The notes: generated from the sequence alone by a model not told the origin. Positions 1 through 8,392 are shown, numbered from the stretch's first letter. The stretch: 64,000 bases of DNA from Stenotrophomonas sp. Iso1 (GCF_027497995.1 NZ_JAODBT010000001.1:1302001-1366000), one strand, 5' to 3'. A program made the numbers and translations.

Positions 1-1106
1 AACGCAGCGCTGCCAAGCAGAATGATCGACGCTGACAGCTGCGGGATCAGCGCCTTTGGCCCGAATGTCAGCGCACTGATGGCGATGCCGACCAGCACGC
101 CGCACAGGATCACCCCAAACAACGGCGCCATCTGGTCCGGCCCCATGCCCAGCGTGCGCATCATCGTGACCATGCCGTAGTTCTGTTCATTGGTCAGGAA
201 GCGGATCAGGAACGCGCCGATAATGAAGCGCAGCATTGTCGGCCCCAACAGCCAACGGACTTGCACCAGCGGATTGCGACGTTGTTGTTCGATGCACAAC
301 CCGGCAGCCAGCAACACCACCGCGCAAGCCAGTACCCAGCCCAGCCAGGGCGTATCAAACCACCACCGCAGAAAGCCCTGGTTGAGGACAACCACAATGA
401 GCGCCAGGCCCGGCGCGAGCAGGGCGAAAGTGAGGAAGTCGGTGCGCTCGAACGCCTTGATCTGGACACCCGGGGGCAGTTTCAACAGCACCACGGCGGC
501 AAATGCACAGAGCGCCAGGCCCGCCTCGAACATATACAGGTTCTGCCATTCGCCACGGTCAAGCAGGCCGGAGGAAATCAGCCAGGCGACCGGGGTGGCA
601 AGCATCGATAGGCTCATGCCCACCACCAGCATCTGGCCTACGTATTTACGCGGCAGCGCCTGCAGCATGTACAGCACACCCAACGTGGTACACGCGGCAC
701 CGGCGAAACCACTGCCTGCCCGCACCAGCAACGTGGTGGTGAGGCTGCCGACGAACAGGTGCAGCACGGCCAGCGCCGCGTACACGCCTAATCCGATTTC
801 AGCGAATAGCAGCAGGCCGTACTCCTGGCGGAATTTGAACACCAGCAGGTTGGCGCTGACGTTGACCATCAGATACGCCGCCACGAGCCAGCTGGCCTCG
901 GTGGCCTGCAACCCCATTTGCCCGGTGATCAATGGCAGGTTGGCGCTGATGAGCGCATTTCCCAATCCACCGGTGAGCGCCACCAACACTGCGATCGCCG
1001 CATAGGCAGCACGCCGATGCGGTGGATGCCACGGCATGGATGCGCCGCCGGGAAGGGTGGGCTTTTCGCTGTCGTCCCAATCCGGGATGGGCTTGAGGGG
1101 TTTCAT
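1..1106 (-). CDS. MFS efflux transporter, DHA2-like (C-terminus cut by window edge)
   Basis: Reading leftward from an ATG at 1106 the frame stays open for at least 368 codons and runs off the left edge, so the end of the protein is missing. A polar N-terminus (MKPLKPIPDWDD) is followed by a succession of hydrophobic helices, including AAIAVLVALTGGLGNAL and SWLVAAYLMVNVSANLLV, the pattern of a major facilitator drug/proton antiporter of the inner membrane; helix spacing suggests the 14-helix DHA2 type. The ATG overlaps the TGA of the upstream TetR gene (ATGA), so the two are probably translationally coupled and the transporter is probably under that repressor. The substrate cannot be told from sequence. 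Confidence 0.85.
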   Translation of the reverse strand, partial: MKPLKPIPDWDDSEKPTLPGGASMPWHPPHRRAAYAAIAVLVALTGGLGNALISANLPLITGQMGLQATEASWLVAAYLMVNVSANLLVFKFRQEYGLLLFAEIGLGVYAALAVLHLFVGSLTTTLLVRAGSGFAGAACTTLGVLYMLQALPRKYVGQMLVVGMSLSMLATPVAWLISSGLLDRGEWQNLYMFEAGLALCAFAAVVLLKLPPGVQIKAFERTDFLTFALLAPGLALIVVVLNQGFLRWWFDTPWLGWVLACAVVLLAAGLCIEQQRRNPLVQVRWLLGPTMLRFIIGAFLIRFLTNEQNYGMVTMMRTLGMGPDQMAPLFGVILCGVLVGIAISALTFGPKALIPQLSASIILLGSAA

Positions 1107-1672
1107 GGCCATTCCTGGGCGGCCGACTCGGCCAGCCCCGGGCGCAGCAGTTGCAATGCCCGGCGGGCGAGAACTGCACGATCGGCGCGGGTGCGCCCCC
1201 GCAATGCCGCCCCCAACATGCTGGAAATCAACGAGACATCGGCCAGCTGCATGTCCTGACGACACATGCCGGCCGCCTTGGCGCGCAACAGCGCCGGCTC
1301 CATCAGCCGGAGGATGTGCTGACGCGCGGCGCTGATGGCTGAACTGTCCTGATCCACCGCGCGCCAGTAGTCGGCCAGGGCAGGGGATTCGACGATACGC
1401 ATGGCCATGCCTTCGATCACCTCAAAAAAAGCATCGTCGCGATCACCCAATTCGACCAGATGCTCCTCCAGCCGCTTGACGGTGCGCTCCAGCATGGCGC
1501 CGATCAGCGAAGCGCGATCCGGGAAATTGCGGTACAGCGTGGCGCGGCCAACACCGGCACGTTCGACCACCAGATCCAGTGGTGCGGTGATGCCGTGTTC
1601 GCCAAACACGGCATCGGCCGCGTCCAGTATCAGGGCACGGCGCGCAGCGACATCTGAGCGGATTGCGGTCAT
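1103..1672 (-). CDS. TetR/AcrR family transcriptional repressor
   Basis: 189 residues, the usual size for the family. The N-terminal helix-turn-helix is clear (residues 8-50, with ILDAADAVFGEHG and GVGRATLYRNFPDRASLI); the rest is the helical ligand-binding and dimer domain, which is not conserved enough to name a ligand. It is the first gene of a two-gene operon with the MFS exporter, overlapping it by 4 bp. A perfect palindrome (CGGACA, 4 bp, TGTCCG) lies 13 bp upstream of the start and is the likely auto-operator. Inferred role: local repressor of the exporter, released by the exported compound. Confidence 0.9.
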   Translation of the reverse strand: MTAIRSDVAARRALILDAADAVFGEHGITAPLDLVVERAGVGRATLYRNFPDRASLIGAMLERTVKRLEEHLVELGDRDDAFFEVIEGMAMRIVESPALADYWRAVDQDSSAISAARQHILRLMEPALLRAKAAGMCRQDMQLADVSLISSMLGAALRGRTRADRAVLARRALQLLRPGLAESAAQEWP

Positions 1673-1684
1673 GGCGGGATAATC

Positions 1685-1700
1685 CGGACAAAAATGTCCG
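1685..1700. promoter_or_regulatory. Candidate TetR operator
   Basis: Perfect inverted repeat: CGGACA at 1685-1690, AAAA spacer, TGTCCG at 1695-1700. It sits just upstream of the tetR start codon (1672), where autoregulating TetR proteins normally bind. Assignment to this regulator is inference from position. Confidence 0.5.
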
Positions 1701-1747
1701 AATTCAACTGGCGCGCTATGAAACAGCCGCCGAAACTTCTGTACGGT

Positions 1748-2962
1748 TCAGTTGGCGAGGGCTACCGCACGCGTCACAGGTGCTTCGCGGATGGGCAGAT
1801 TGACCAGTGCCGCAACAACTGCCAGCACCATGTCGCCGTACCACATCCAGCTGTAGTCGCCGCCATACTCCAGCGCCACGCCGCCCAGCCACGCACCGAA
1901 GAAACCACCGATCTGGTGCGATAGCAGGGTCAGGCCGAACAGCGTGCCCATGTGGCGAGGCCCGAACAATTTGCCGACCAGGCCAGCGGTAGGCGGTACT
2001 GTCGCCAGCCAGGTGAAACCCAGGGCCGCAGCAAATACGTAGAAGGTGGTCGGTGTTGGCGGCGAAACCAGGTGCACCGCGATCAGCACCGCGCGGCTCA
2101 GGTACATCCAGAACAGCAACCACTTCATGCGGAAGCGTTCGCCCAATGCACCGATGATCAGACTGCCGGCAACGTTGAACAGGCCAATCAACGCGATGGA
2201 AATCGAAGACACCGTCGGCGACAGACCGCACATGGCGATCTCGCTGGGCAGGTGCGTCACCAGAAAAGCGATATGCACACCGCAGGTGAAAAACCCCAGA
2301 TGCAGACACCAGTAGCTGCGATCACGCAATGCCTTGCGCAATTGCAGCCCAAGGCTTTCGTCATCCACGCCGCTCTCGGCGCGCGGGGCGCGCTTGCGGA
2401 GTGGCCACGCCAGCGGCAACGACAGCAGTACGATCACCGCCAGCGCGTAGAGCGTGCGCACCCAGCCAAATGCGGTAAGCAGCAGCTGCACCAGCGGCGC
2501 GAACAGGAACTGCCCGAGCGATCCTCCGGCGTTGATGATGCCGGCTGCCATCGAACGCTTGTGCGCAGGAATGCGCCAGCTGCTGGCACCGATCAACACC
2601 GAGAAACTGCCGGCGCCGGCACCGGCAGCCATCAACAGACCGAAGCTGAGATTCAGACCCCAGGTGCTCGGCATCATCGTTGCGGCGACAAGGCCGATAA
2701 CCAACAGCACGCCACCACTTACCAGGACCGGCAATGGCCCGCGTTGATCGGCCATTGCACCGAATAGAGGCTGCACGGCGCCCCACACGAACTGGCCAAT
2801 CGCCAGGGAAAAACTGATCTGCGCGATGCTCAATCCGGTGGCGGAATTGATGGGGTCGATCAACAGGCCACTGGTCTGGCGCACGCCCATCGTCACCATC
2901 AGGATGGCTGACGCAGCCAGCAGCAAGCCCCACGGTGTGCGTGCCAAGGGTGTCGCGCTCAT
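1748..2962 (-). CDS. MFS transporter (12-TM type)
   Basis: 404 residues with twelve predicted hydrophobic segments split by a basic central loop (about residues 185-215, WPLRKRAPRAESGVDDES), typical of major facilitator carriers. The MTMGVRQTSGLLIDPI start and the GxLADRxGP-like loop (FGAMADQRGPLPVL, residues 67-80) resemble the family that includes oxalate/formate and monocarboxylate-type carriers and some drug exporters. Its ATG overlaps the stop of the MarR gene (ATGA at 2959-2962), so they form an operon and the carrier is probably MarR-controlled. Substrate unknown. Confidence 0.88.
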   Translation of the reverse strand: MSATPLARTPWGLLLAASAILMVTMGVRQTSGLLIDPINSATGLSIAQISFSLAIGQFVWGAVQPLFGAMADQRGPLPVLVSGGVLLVIGLVAATMMPSTWGLNLSFGLLMAAGAGAGSFSVLIGASSWRIPAHKRSMAAGIINAGGSLGQFLFAPLVQLLLTAFGWVRTLYALAVIVLLSLPLAWPLRKRAPRAESGVDDESLGLQLRKALRDRSYWCLHLGFFTCGVHIAFLVTHLPSEIAMCGLSPTVSSISIALIGLFNVAGSLIIGALGERFRMKWLLFWMYLSRAVLIAVHLVSPPTPTTFYVFAAALGFTWLATVPPTAGLVGKLFGPRHMGTLFGLTLLSHQIGGFFGAWLGGVALEYGGDYSWMWYGDMVLAVVAALVNLPIREAPVTRAVALAN

Positions 2963-3387
2963 GCGCGGCCCTCCGCTTCCAGCGCGACGCTCAGTGCTTC
3001 GAGTTGCTGGTTAAGCGCTGCGACGTGTGAGCTGCCAAAGATCGCCTCGATCTCATCCTGTGCCTGTTGCCAAAGCGGTTGCGCCTTCTGTAGGCGACGC
3101 TTCCCCGTGGCGGTGATCTGCACTTGGCGCTGGCGCGGATCCTCGCCGGGCCGTGATGACAACAGGCCAGCAGCAATCAGCGGTTTCAGGTTGCGACTGA
3201 GCGTGGTGCGGTCCATGCCAAGCGCATCGGCCAGCGTACCCAGGGGGCGTGGCTCACGCGCGCGGCGCAGGATCGAATAAGCGTTGAGGCTGAGATCAGC
3301 GGCAGCCAGGTGGTGGTCATAGACCTGAGACGCCCGGCGGGAAGCGCGGCGCAACTGGAAGCAGGTGCAGGGGCTGGAGGTGTCCAT
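2959..3387 (-). CDS. MarR family transcriptional regulator
   Basis: About 142 residues. The winged helix is visible: LADALGMDRTTLSRNLKPL as recognition helix and GEDPRQRQVQITATGKRRL as wing. Cysteines near the N-terminus (SSPCTCFQLRRASRR) may be redox- or ligand-responsive, as in some MarR proteins; that is inference. The open frame extends one GTG codon further (3390); I take the ATG at 3387. It is followed with a 4-bp overlap by the MFS gene it probably controls. The AT-rich stretch upstream, with an imperfect palindrome GTGTATATGCAC at 3422-3433, is the likely promoter/operator. Confidence 0.88.
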   Translation of the reverse strand: MDTSSPCTCFQLRRASRRASQVYDHHLAAADLSLNAYSILRRAREPRPLGTLADALGMDRTTLSRNLKPLIAAGLLSSRPGEDPRQRQVQITATGKRRLQKAQPLWQQAQDEIEAIFGSSHVAALNQQLEALSVALEAEGRA

Positions 3388-3421
3388 CACGGCGTCCAGG
3401 AAATGGTGCCGTTGAGTTTAT

Positions 3422-3433
3422 GTGTATATGCAC
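3422..3433. promoter_or_regulatory. Possible MarR operator / promoter region
   Basis: GTGTATATGCAC, an imperfect 12-bp palindrome in an AT-rich island about 35 bp upstream of the marR start. Position fits an autoregulatory site. Weak evidence. Confidence 0.25.
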
Positions 3434-3496
3434 GTATGTGGCGTGCTACGAATGGAACGCTCGCTGGCCATGCAAGCGTGGAATAACCAAGCCATC

Positions 3497-3536
3497 AAAA
3501 ACAAAACCCCACCCCCGCAAGCGGGAGTGGGGTTGA
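3497..3536 (-). terminator. Rho-independent terminator of the zinc-type TonB receptor gene
   Basis: Near-perfect hairpin at 3505-3534 (AACCCCAC...GTGGGGTT arms with an inner CCCGC/GCGGG stem) followed on the minus strand by a T-rich tract (A-rich at 3497-3506 on the plus strand). It lies about 40 bp after the receptor stop codon. Confidence 0.75.
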
Positions 3537-3574
3537 GGGAGGGGGAGGGTGTCACTCAACCCACGCTAAACCCA

Positions 3575-5761
3575 TCAGAACCAGGCACGAATACCAAACG
3601 CCACGCCGCGACCCGGCAGCGGCGAGAAATCGCGCAGCAGCGAGGTATGCGGGCGCGCCTCGCGGTTGGTCAGGTTGTTGCCGTCCAGGAACACTTCGTA
3701 GCTGTTGCTGCCACTGCGATCCCAGCGATAGGCCATGTGCGCGTCCACCAAGGTGTAGCCATCGCTGGGCGCTTCGTTCTGCGCGACATCCTTCTGGCTG
3801 CTGTAGCGCACCGCACCCACCGACGCGCGCCAGCCATCACGCGACCAGCGCAGATCCGCACCGACACGGGCCGGTGAGATACGCGGCAAGTAGCCGCCGT
3901 TGGCCAGCTCCACCGTGTAGTTGTGGTTGTGATCACCATGCGGCACCGCGATGTTGGCAGTGCGGCTGCCGCTGCCATCCAGTTCGGCCTTCACGTAGTC
4001 ACCAAACACGCGCAGATCCCAGTCACCGGCAGCACCTTCAAACATGTGCACGGTGGCCTCGGCTTCGGCGCCCTTGAAGGTGGCGTCCTGCTGCGTCCAC
4101 AGGCGCACCGGCAGCGACTCGACCACGCCCGTGTCCGCCAGGTAGATGAAGTCCTTGAACTTGGTCTGGTAGATCGCCGCGGTGAAGTCCAAACGGTCGC
4201 TGTGGGCGTGGATGCCCAGTTCCGCACGTTGGCCGCGCTCGGTCTTCAACCTGGAATCGCCGATCTCCAATGAGCGGGTGGCGATATGCGCACCGGCGGC
4301 GTACAGCTCTTCGTTGGTCGGTGCGCGCTCGGAGCTGTCCACGCCGAAGCGCAGGTCAATCGACTCATTGAGCTTCCAGATACCGGCGGCCGACAGGTTG
4401 GTTGCATCGAACGTGCGGCGCTGGTAGTCGCCCACCGGATCCAGCTTGATCTGCTCGTGGCGTGCGCCCAACTCCAGCTTGAGCGGTCCGAACTGCTTTT
4501 CCTGCAGCACGAACAGGCCGGCACTGCGGGTGCCGGTGTCGGGCACGAAAGCCTCTTCACCCTTTGCGCCGAAGTCGCCGTTGCTCACCTGCAGGCCGAA
4601 CGCGCCATCCCAGCCGCCAATCTGCTGCTGCACTGCTTCCAGGCGGGTTTCAATGCCGCGATTGGTGAAGCGCGTGGACGGCGTGCCGCCTTCCAGTTCG
4701 GTGTGTTCGTAATCGGTGTAACCCGCGCGCAGGTTGATGTTCTTCAGGAATGAAGTCGGGTTATAGATGCCGGCCTTCATGTCGAAGCGGTTCTGCACCA
4801 TGTCGATGCGGACATCGTGCTCGCCTTCTTCTTCCTCGTCGCCGTGCTCGTGATCGTGGTCATGACCATGGTCGTCATCGGCATGCACGTGGGCGCCATT
4901 TGGGATGCCGTAGTTGGTGCGATAGGTGCTGGCCGATACACCGAAATAGCCACCTTCGCCCAGCCAGGTTGCACCCAGGCCACCTGCGCGAGTGCGCACG
5001 GAGCTGTTGTCCAGTCGACCGCGACGCGGCTCGTCGGCATCAGCGTGGTCATGATCGTCATGTTCTTCCAGACCATCGATCACCGCGTAGCCGGGAATGC
5101 GGTAGTCATCGCCATTACGCACCAGGCCATCCACATGCAGCACCCAGTTTCCGTTAACGCCATCCAGGCGAAACATTCCGCTGCGCTCGTCGTTGACCGA
5201 GTTGCCGCGCAGTTCGGCGCGGCCGCTGAGCGGGCGGTCCGGTATCTCGCTGGCAATGCGGCCATCGACCACGTTCACCGCGCCGCCAATGGCGCCGCTG
5301 CCAAACAGCAGCGTTGCTGGACCCTTCAGTACTTCGATCTGGTCAGCCAGGAACGGCTCGATGCTGGTGGCGTGGTCGGCGCTGACGGTGGAGGCGTCCA
5401 TGTTGCCGACGCCGTTGGACAGCACCTGAACGCGCGGGCCTTCCTGGCCTCGGATGATCGGGCGGCCGACGCCGGGACCGAAGAAGGTGCTCTGCACGCC
5501 GGGCAACTTGGCAACGGTGTCGCCGAGCGTGCCGGACTTCTGTTCGTCCAGACGCTCACCGGCCAACACATCCACCGGGCGAGCCAATGATTCGGCGGGG
5601 CCCTGTAGTGGCGAGGCGGTGACCTTGACCGCCGAGAGTTCGGTCAGATGGTGGCTCTGTCCAGCGTCATCGTTGTCCGCGGCCATGGCAATGCCGGGCA
5701 GGGCGGCGGTCAGCGCGACGAAAAGGAGATGGCGATTGAAGCGGCGGCGGTGTGCATGCAT
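3575..5761 (-). CDS. TonB-dependent outer-membrane receptor, zinc-type (ZnuD-like)
   Basis: 728 residues. A signal peptide (RRRFNRHLLFVALTAALPGIAMA) is followed by a plug domain (VDVLAGERLDEQKSGTLGD, then GVGRPIIRGQEGPRVQVLSNG) and a 22-strand type barrel ending in Phe (GIRAWF). Two external loops are very rich in His and acidic residues: around residue 229 (EEHDDHDHADADEP) and around 290-315 (HVHADDDHGHDHDHEHGDE). ZnuD of Neisseria and related zinc receptors carry the same kind of loop, so zinc import across the outer membrane is the best call. A Zur-like box lies in the divergent promoter shared with the MerC-like gene. RBS GAGGAC precedes the ATG. Other transition metals are possible. Confidence 0.87.
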   Translation of the reverse strand: MHAHRRRFNRHLLFVALTAALPGIAMAADNDDAGQSHHLTELSAVKVTASPLQGPAESLARPVDVLAGERLDEQKSGTLGDTVAKLPGVQSTFFGPGVGRPIIRGQEGPRVQVLSNGVGNMDASTVSADHATSIEPFLADQIEVLKGPATLLFGSGAIGGAVNVVDGRIASEIPDRPLSGRAELRGNSVNDERSGMFRLDGVNGNWVLHVDGLVRNGDDYRIPGYAVIDGLEEHDDHDHADADEPRRGRLDNSSVRTRAGGLGATWLGEGGYFGVSASTYRTNYGIPNGAHVHADDDHGHDHDHEHGDEEEEGEHDVRIDMVQNRFDMKAGIYNPTSFLKNINLRAGYTDYEHTELEGGTPSTRFTNRGIETRLEAVQQQIGGWDGAFGLQVSNGDFGAKGEEAFVPDTGTRSAGLFVLQEKQFGPLKLELGARHEQIKLDPVGDYQRRTFDATNLSAAGIWKLNESIDLRFGVDSSERAPTNEELYAAGAHIATRSLEIGDSRLKTERGQRAELGIHAHSDRLDFTAAIYQTKFKDFIYLADTGVVESLPVRLWTQQDATFKGAEAEATVHMFEGAAGDWDLRVFGDYVKAELDGSGSRTANIAVPHGDHNHNYTVELANGGYLPRISPARVGADLRWSRDGWRASVGAVRYSSQKDVAQNEAPSDGYTLVDAHMAYRWDRSGSNSYEVFLDGNNLTNREARPHTSLLRDFSPLPGRGVAFGIRAWF

Positions 5762-5862
5762 TGCGAAGTGTCCTCGTTGTTACTGTGTATCACTTGGTGG
5801 GCGTGCTGAACCAAAGGCGACGTGGGGGAGGCGGTAGTTGGTTCGGCTCGGATCGGTGATTA

Positions 5863-5877
5863 TGTTATATTATTCCA
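5863..5877. promoter_or_regulatory. Zur-like operator between the TonB receptor and MerC-like genes
   Basis: TGTTATATTATTCCA matches the gammaproteobacterial Zur core TGTTATAnTATAACA at 12 of 14 defined positions (left half exact, two mismatches in the right half). It lies in an AT-rich patch between the divergent starts at 5761 and 5906. It falls inside the longest possible reading frame of the MerC-like gene, which supports the later ATG at 5906. The site is read from sequence; Zur binding is inference from the neighbouring zinc-type receptor. Confidence 0.5.
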
Positions 5878-5905
5878 TAACGATTCGCCGACCCTGCTGA
5901 AAGTC

Positions 5906-6319
5906 ATGCCCTTGCCGATCTCGCTACGCCAGTTCCTCGACCGCTTCGGAGCCACGGGCTCTCTGTTGTGTGCCGTGCATTGCGCGGTATTGCCGGCGTT
6001 GCTTGCCATTGCGCCGTCGCTGGGTTTGTCGTTCTGGCTGAGCGATAGCGTCGAGGCGGGTGTGGTGATCTTTGTGACATTGCTCGGTCTGGCGAGCCTG
6101 ATCTGGGGTTATTACCGCCACCGCGCGCTGCTGGCGCTGGCCCTGCTGGTGCCGGGCCTGGTGCTGCTGTGGGCTGGGTTGTTGCATGCCGAGTTGCACC
6201 ATTCACAGGTGCCGCACGCGGTGGTGATGACCCTGGGCGGCGTGCTGGTTGGGCTCGCGCATGTGCTGAATCTGCGTCTGAATCACCGTCACGTTCACGA
6301 CGCCAGCTGCGCACATTGA
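5906..6319 (+). CDS. MerC-like inner-membrane protein
   Basis: 137 residues from the ATG at 5906 (MPLPISLRQFLDRFGATG); an in-frame ATG at 5822 lies upstream of the operator-like site and is unlikely. Four hydrophobic helices, with the MerC signature GSLLCAVHCAVLPALLAIAP near residues 18-37 (a C-x-x-H-C group in the first helix), and a His-rich C-terminus (LNHRHVHDASCAH). MerC proteins are small membrane proteins first known from mercury uptake; chromosomal MerC-domain proteins beside zinc receptors are thought to act in metal handling. Divergent arrangement with the TonB receptor and a shared Zur-like box suggest a role in zinc-limited growth. The precise function is unknown. Confidence 0.8.
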   Translation: MPLPISLRQFLDRFGATGSLLCAVHCAVLPALLAIAPSLGLSFWLSDSVEAGVVIFVTLLGLASLIWGYYRHRALLALALLVPGLVLLWAGLLHAELHHSQVPHAVVMTLGGVLVGLAHVLNLRLNHRHVHDASCAH

Positions 6320-6426
6320 GGGCACATGCTAGGCTGTACCACTTCACGCGCGGGGGCGCTCATCGCGGCCTCGCCAAACCCGTGTCAGCACGGGGCAATC
6401 TGATTTCAAACTAAGGAGTTGACGAC

Positions 6427-6609
6427 ATGGGTAAGGGTGACCGTAAGACCGCCAAGGGCAAGCGTTACAACGCCAGCTATGGCAATTCGCGTTCGCATAC
6501 GGTGAGCAAGGTGGCCGTGGGCGCAGCTGCGCCGGTCGCCAAGAAGACTGTCGCCAAGGCGCCGGCCAAGAAGGCTGTAGCGAAGAAGGCAGTTGCCAAG
6601 GCCGGCTGA
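6427..6609 (+). CDS. 30S ribosomal protein Thx family
   Basis: 60 residues. The N-terminus MGKGDRKTAKGKRYNASYGN matches the Thx family, whose Thermus member ([20 protein letters not shown]) sits at the top of the 30S head. The second half is a lysine/alanine-rich tail with AKK repeats (about residues 31-60) resembling histone H1-like tails and absent from Thermus Thx. RBS AAGGAG is at 6412-6417, and a strong terminator follows the stop, so this is a single-gene, probably well-expressed unit. Ribosome association is inferred from family membership. Confidence 0.85.
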   Translation: MGKGDRKTAKGKRYNASYGNSRSHTVSKVAVGAAAPVAKKTVAKAPAKKAVAKKAVAKAG

Positions 6610-6629
6610 TTCCAGCCAGGCGTGGTACG

Positions 6630-6658
6630 AAAAAAGCGGCGCTTGCGCCGCTTTTTTT
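6630..6658 (+). terminator. Rho-independent terminator after thx
   Basis: AAAAAAGCGGCGC, a TTGC-type loop, then GCGCCGC and a run of seven T. It is A/T-flanked on both sides, so it can also end the leftward pilH transcript. Confidence 0.85.
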
Positions 6659-6711
6659 GTGGCTGTCGTTTACGCCGGGTGGTGTTGCCCAGCCTTAACG
6701 CAGCAGTTGGA

Positions 6712-7095
6712 TCAGGCGGCGGGCGGTGCTTCGGCGCTGAATACCTGCGCGATGACTTCGGACAGATCATCCTCGGTGAAGGGCTTGGTGATGTAGGCCT
6801 TGGCGCCTTGGCGCATGCCCCACAGACGATCGGTGTCCTGATCCTTGGTGGTCACCAGAATCACCGGGATGTGCTGCGTTGTGGCCTCGCGCTTGAGCGT
6901 GCGCGTGGCCTGAAACCCATTGAGATTGGGCATCACCACATCCATCAGGATCAGATCCGGCAGCACCGACTTGGCAGCCTCTACCCCAGAGGCGCCATCG
7001 GTGGCGGTAAATGTTTCGTGCCCCAGCTTCTCAACGATGCGAAGGATGCCCATCAATTGCGAGGGCGAGTCGTCGACGATCAGGATGCGTGCCAT
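6712..7095 (-). CDS. pilH: PilH-like CheY-family response regulator
   Basis: 127 residues from the ATG at 7095 (MARILIVDDSPSQLMG), preceded by a GGGGAA ribosome site; the frame stays open 30 codons further upstream without a better start. It is a lone receiver domain: acidic pair DD at residues 8-9, phosphorylatable Asp in DLILMDVVMP, Thr in ILVTTKD, Lys in ITKPFTED. Wording such as GFQATRTLKR and VTTKDQDTDRLWGMRQGAKAY is very close to Pseudomonas PilH, which acts in the Pil-Chp system controlling type IV pilus twitching. No other pil/chp genes are nearby, so this is an isolated copy and could be a PilH paralogue. Confidence 0.85.
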   Translation of the reverse strand: MARILIVDDSPSQLMGILRIVEKLGHETFTATDGASGVEAAKSVLPDLILMDVVMPNLNGFQATRTLKREATTQHIPVILVTTKDQDTDRLWGMRQGAKAYITKPFTEDDLSEVIAQVFSAEAPPAA

Positions 7096-7150
7096 TTTGT
7101 TTCCCCAATATCCTGCTTTCCCCAAGATGCTGGCGAGTGTAGTGCCCGCT

Positions 7151-7189
7151 CGCCATGGACGTGAAGCGTTGTGCGTCACGTCCATGGCG
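7151..7189. repeat. Perfect inverted repeat between acuI and pilH
   Basis: Two exact 14-bp arms, CGCCATGGACGTGA (7151-7164) and its complement (7176-7189), around an 11-nt loop. It lies between the acuI stop and the pilH start, both leftward. There is no T-run, so it may be a factor-dependent terminator, an RNA-stability hairpin or an operator of pilH. Confidence 0.7.
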
Positions 7190-7203
7190 CGACATGCGCG
7201 CCC

Positions 7204-8199
7204 TCAATCAACTCTTACGACGGTGCGGCCAAAGGATTTGCCGTCGAGCATGGTCTCAAACACCCCAGGCAGCTCGTCCAGGCCGACCTCACGGGTGCAG
7301 ATGGTGTCCAGGTGGCGTGGCTTCCAGTCGTTGCCCAGTAGCTGCCAGACCTGTTCCCGCACATCGCGTGCAGTGCCCGCCGAGGCCACACCCAGCAGCG
7401 ACACGCCGCGGATGATGAAGGGCATGACGGTCATGTCCAGTTCGGCGGTGGCGGCAAGGCCGGCTGATGCGACGTTGCCGTAAGGCGTTGTCTGCGCCAG
7501 CAGGCTGGTCAGCATCGGCCCGCCGACGTTGTCCAGCCCGCCGCCAAAACGGGCCGATTCCATCGGCCTGGTCGTGCCCAACGCATCGCGGCCCAGCACT
7601 TGGCTGGCTCCGATGGTGGTCAGGTAGTCTGCTGCCTCGGCTTTGCCGCTGATGGCGTGCACTTCAAAACCGGCGCGGCTGAAGATGTCCACCGCCAGGG
7701 AGCCGACGCCACCGGTGGCACCGGTCACCGCGAGAGGGCCGTGTGCGGGCGACTGGCGGTTCTCCTTCATACGGAACAGGGCCAGCGCGGCGGTGAAGCC
7801 GGCAGTGCCCAGGATCATGGCTTCGCGCAGGGACAGGCCGGCGGGCAGGGGGATGAGCCATTTCGATTCCAGTCGGACGTACTGGCTGTAGCCGCCGTCT
7901 CGGGTTTCACTCAGGCCGCAGCCGGTGGTCAGCACTTTGTCCCCCTCCCGGAAGGCCGGGTCGGTGGAGGCGACAACTTCACCGGCCACATCGATGCCGC
8001 CCACCAAGGGGAAGCGGCGCAGAATTTTTCCCTTGCCGGTGCCCGCCAGTGCGTCCTTGTAGTTGACCGAGGACCAGTTGGCGCGGATCACCACTTCGCC
8101 GGGGCTGAGCTGGTCGAGTGCCACCTGCTCCAGGCCGCTACGGTAGCCAGCGTCGTCACTGTGGATGCGGAAAGCGGAAAATGAGGGGGAGACGGACAT
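7204..8199 (-). CDS. acuI: YhdH/AcuI family zinc-free medium-chain reductase (acryloyl-CoA reductase type)
   Basis: 331 residues, the family length (about 325-330). It has the GroES-like N-terminal domain (VVIRANWSSVNYKDALAGTGKG, residues 35-56; VGGIDVAGEV) and a Rossmann domain with the nucleotide motif VTGATGGVGSLAVDIFSRAGF (about residues 153-173). Zinc-binding cysteines of classical alcohol dehydrogenases are absent, as expected. The family reduces acryloyl-CoA to propanoyl-CoA with NADPH, or acts as a quinone oxidoreductase-like detoxifier. It is transcribed leftward, divergent from hflK across about 300 bp, with no obvious pathway partner nearby. Confidence 0.87.
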   Translation of the reverse strand: MSVSPSFSAFRIHSDDAGYRSGLEQVALDQLSPGEVVIRANWSSVNYKDALAGTGKGKILRRFPLVGGIDVAGEVVASTDPAFREGDKVLTTGCGLSETRDGGYSQYVRLESKWLIPLPAGLSLREAMILGTAGFTAALALFRMKENRQSPAHGPLAVTGATGGVGSLAVDIFSRAGFEVHAISGKAEAADYLTTIGASQVLGRDALGTTRPMESARFGGGLDNVGGPMLTSLLAQTTPYGNVASAGLAATAELDMTVMPFIIRGVSLLGVASAGTARDVREQVWQLLGNDWKPRHLDTICTREVGLDELPGVFETMLDGKSFGRTVVRVD

Positions 8200-8392
8200 G
8201 CGGTAGCCTGCATTGGAACGGGGATATCCAACGATAGCGGTTGGGAAACGACAGGTCTGCCCCTATTACTGGTATAGACAGGGCCATGATGGGCTTGTCG
8301 GGATACCGCTGGCCTGGCGCGCACCAGGCCTGCTTCCGTGGATCACACGCAGGCTTAACCGATCAGCGGGAAACTCGCCCGGATTGCGGAAC

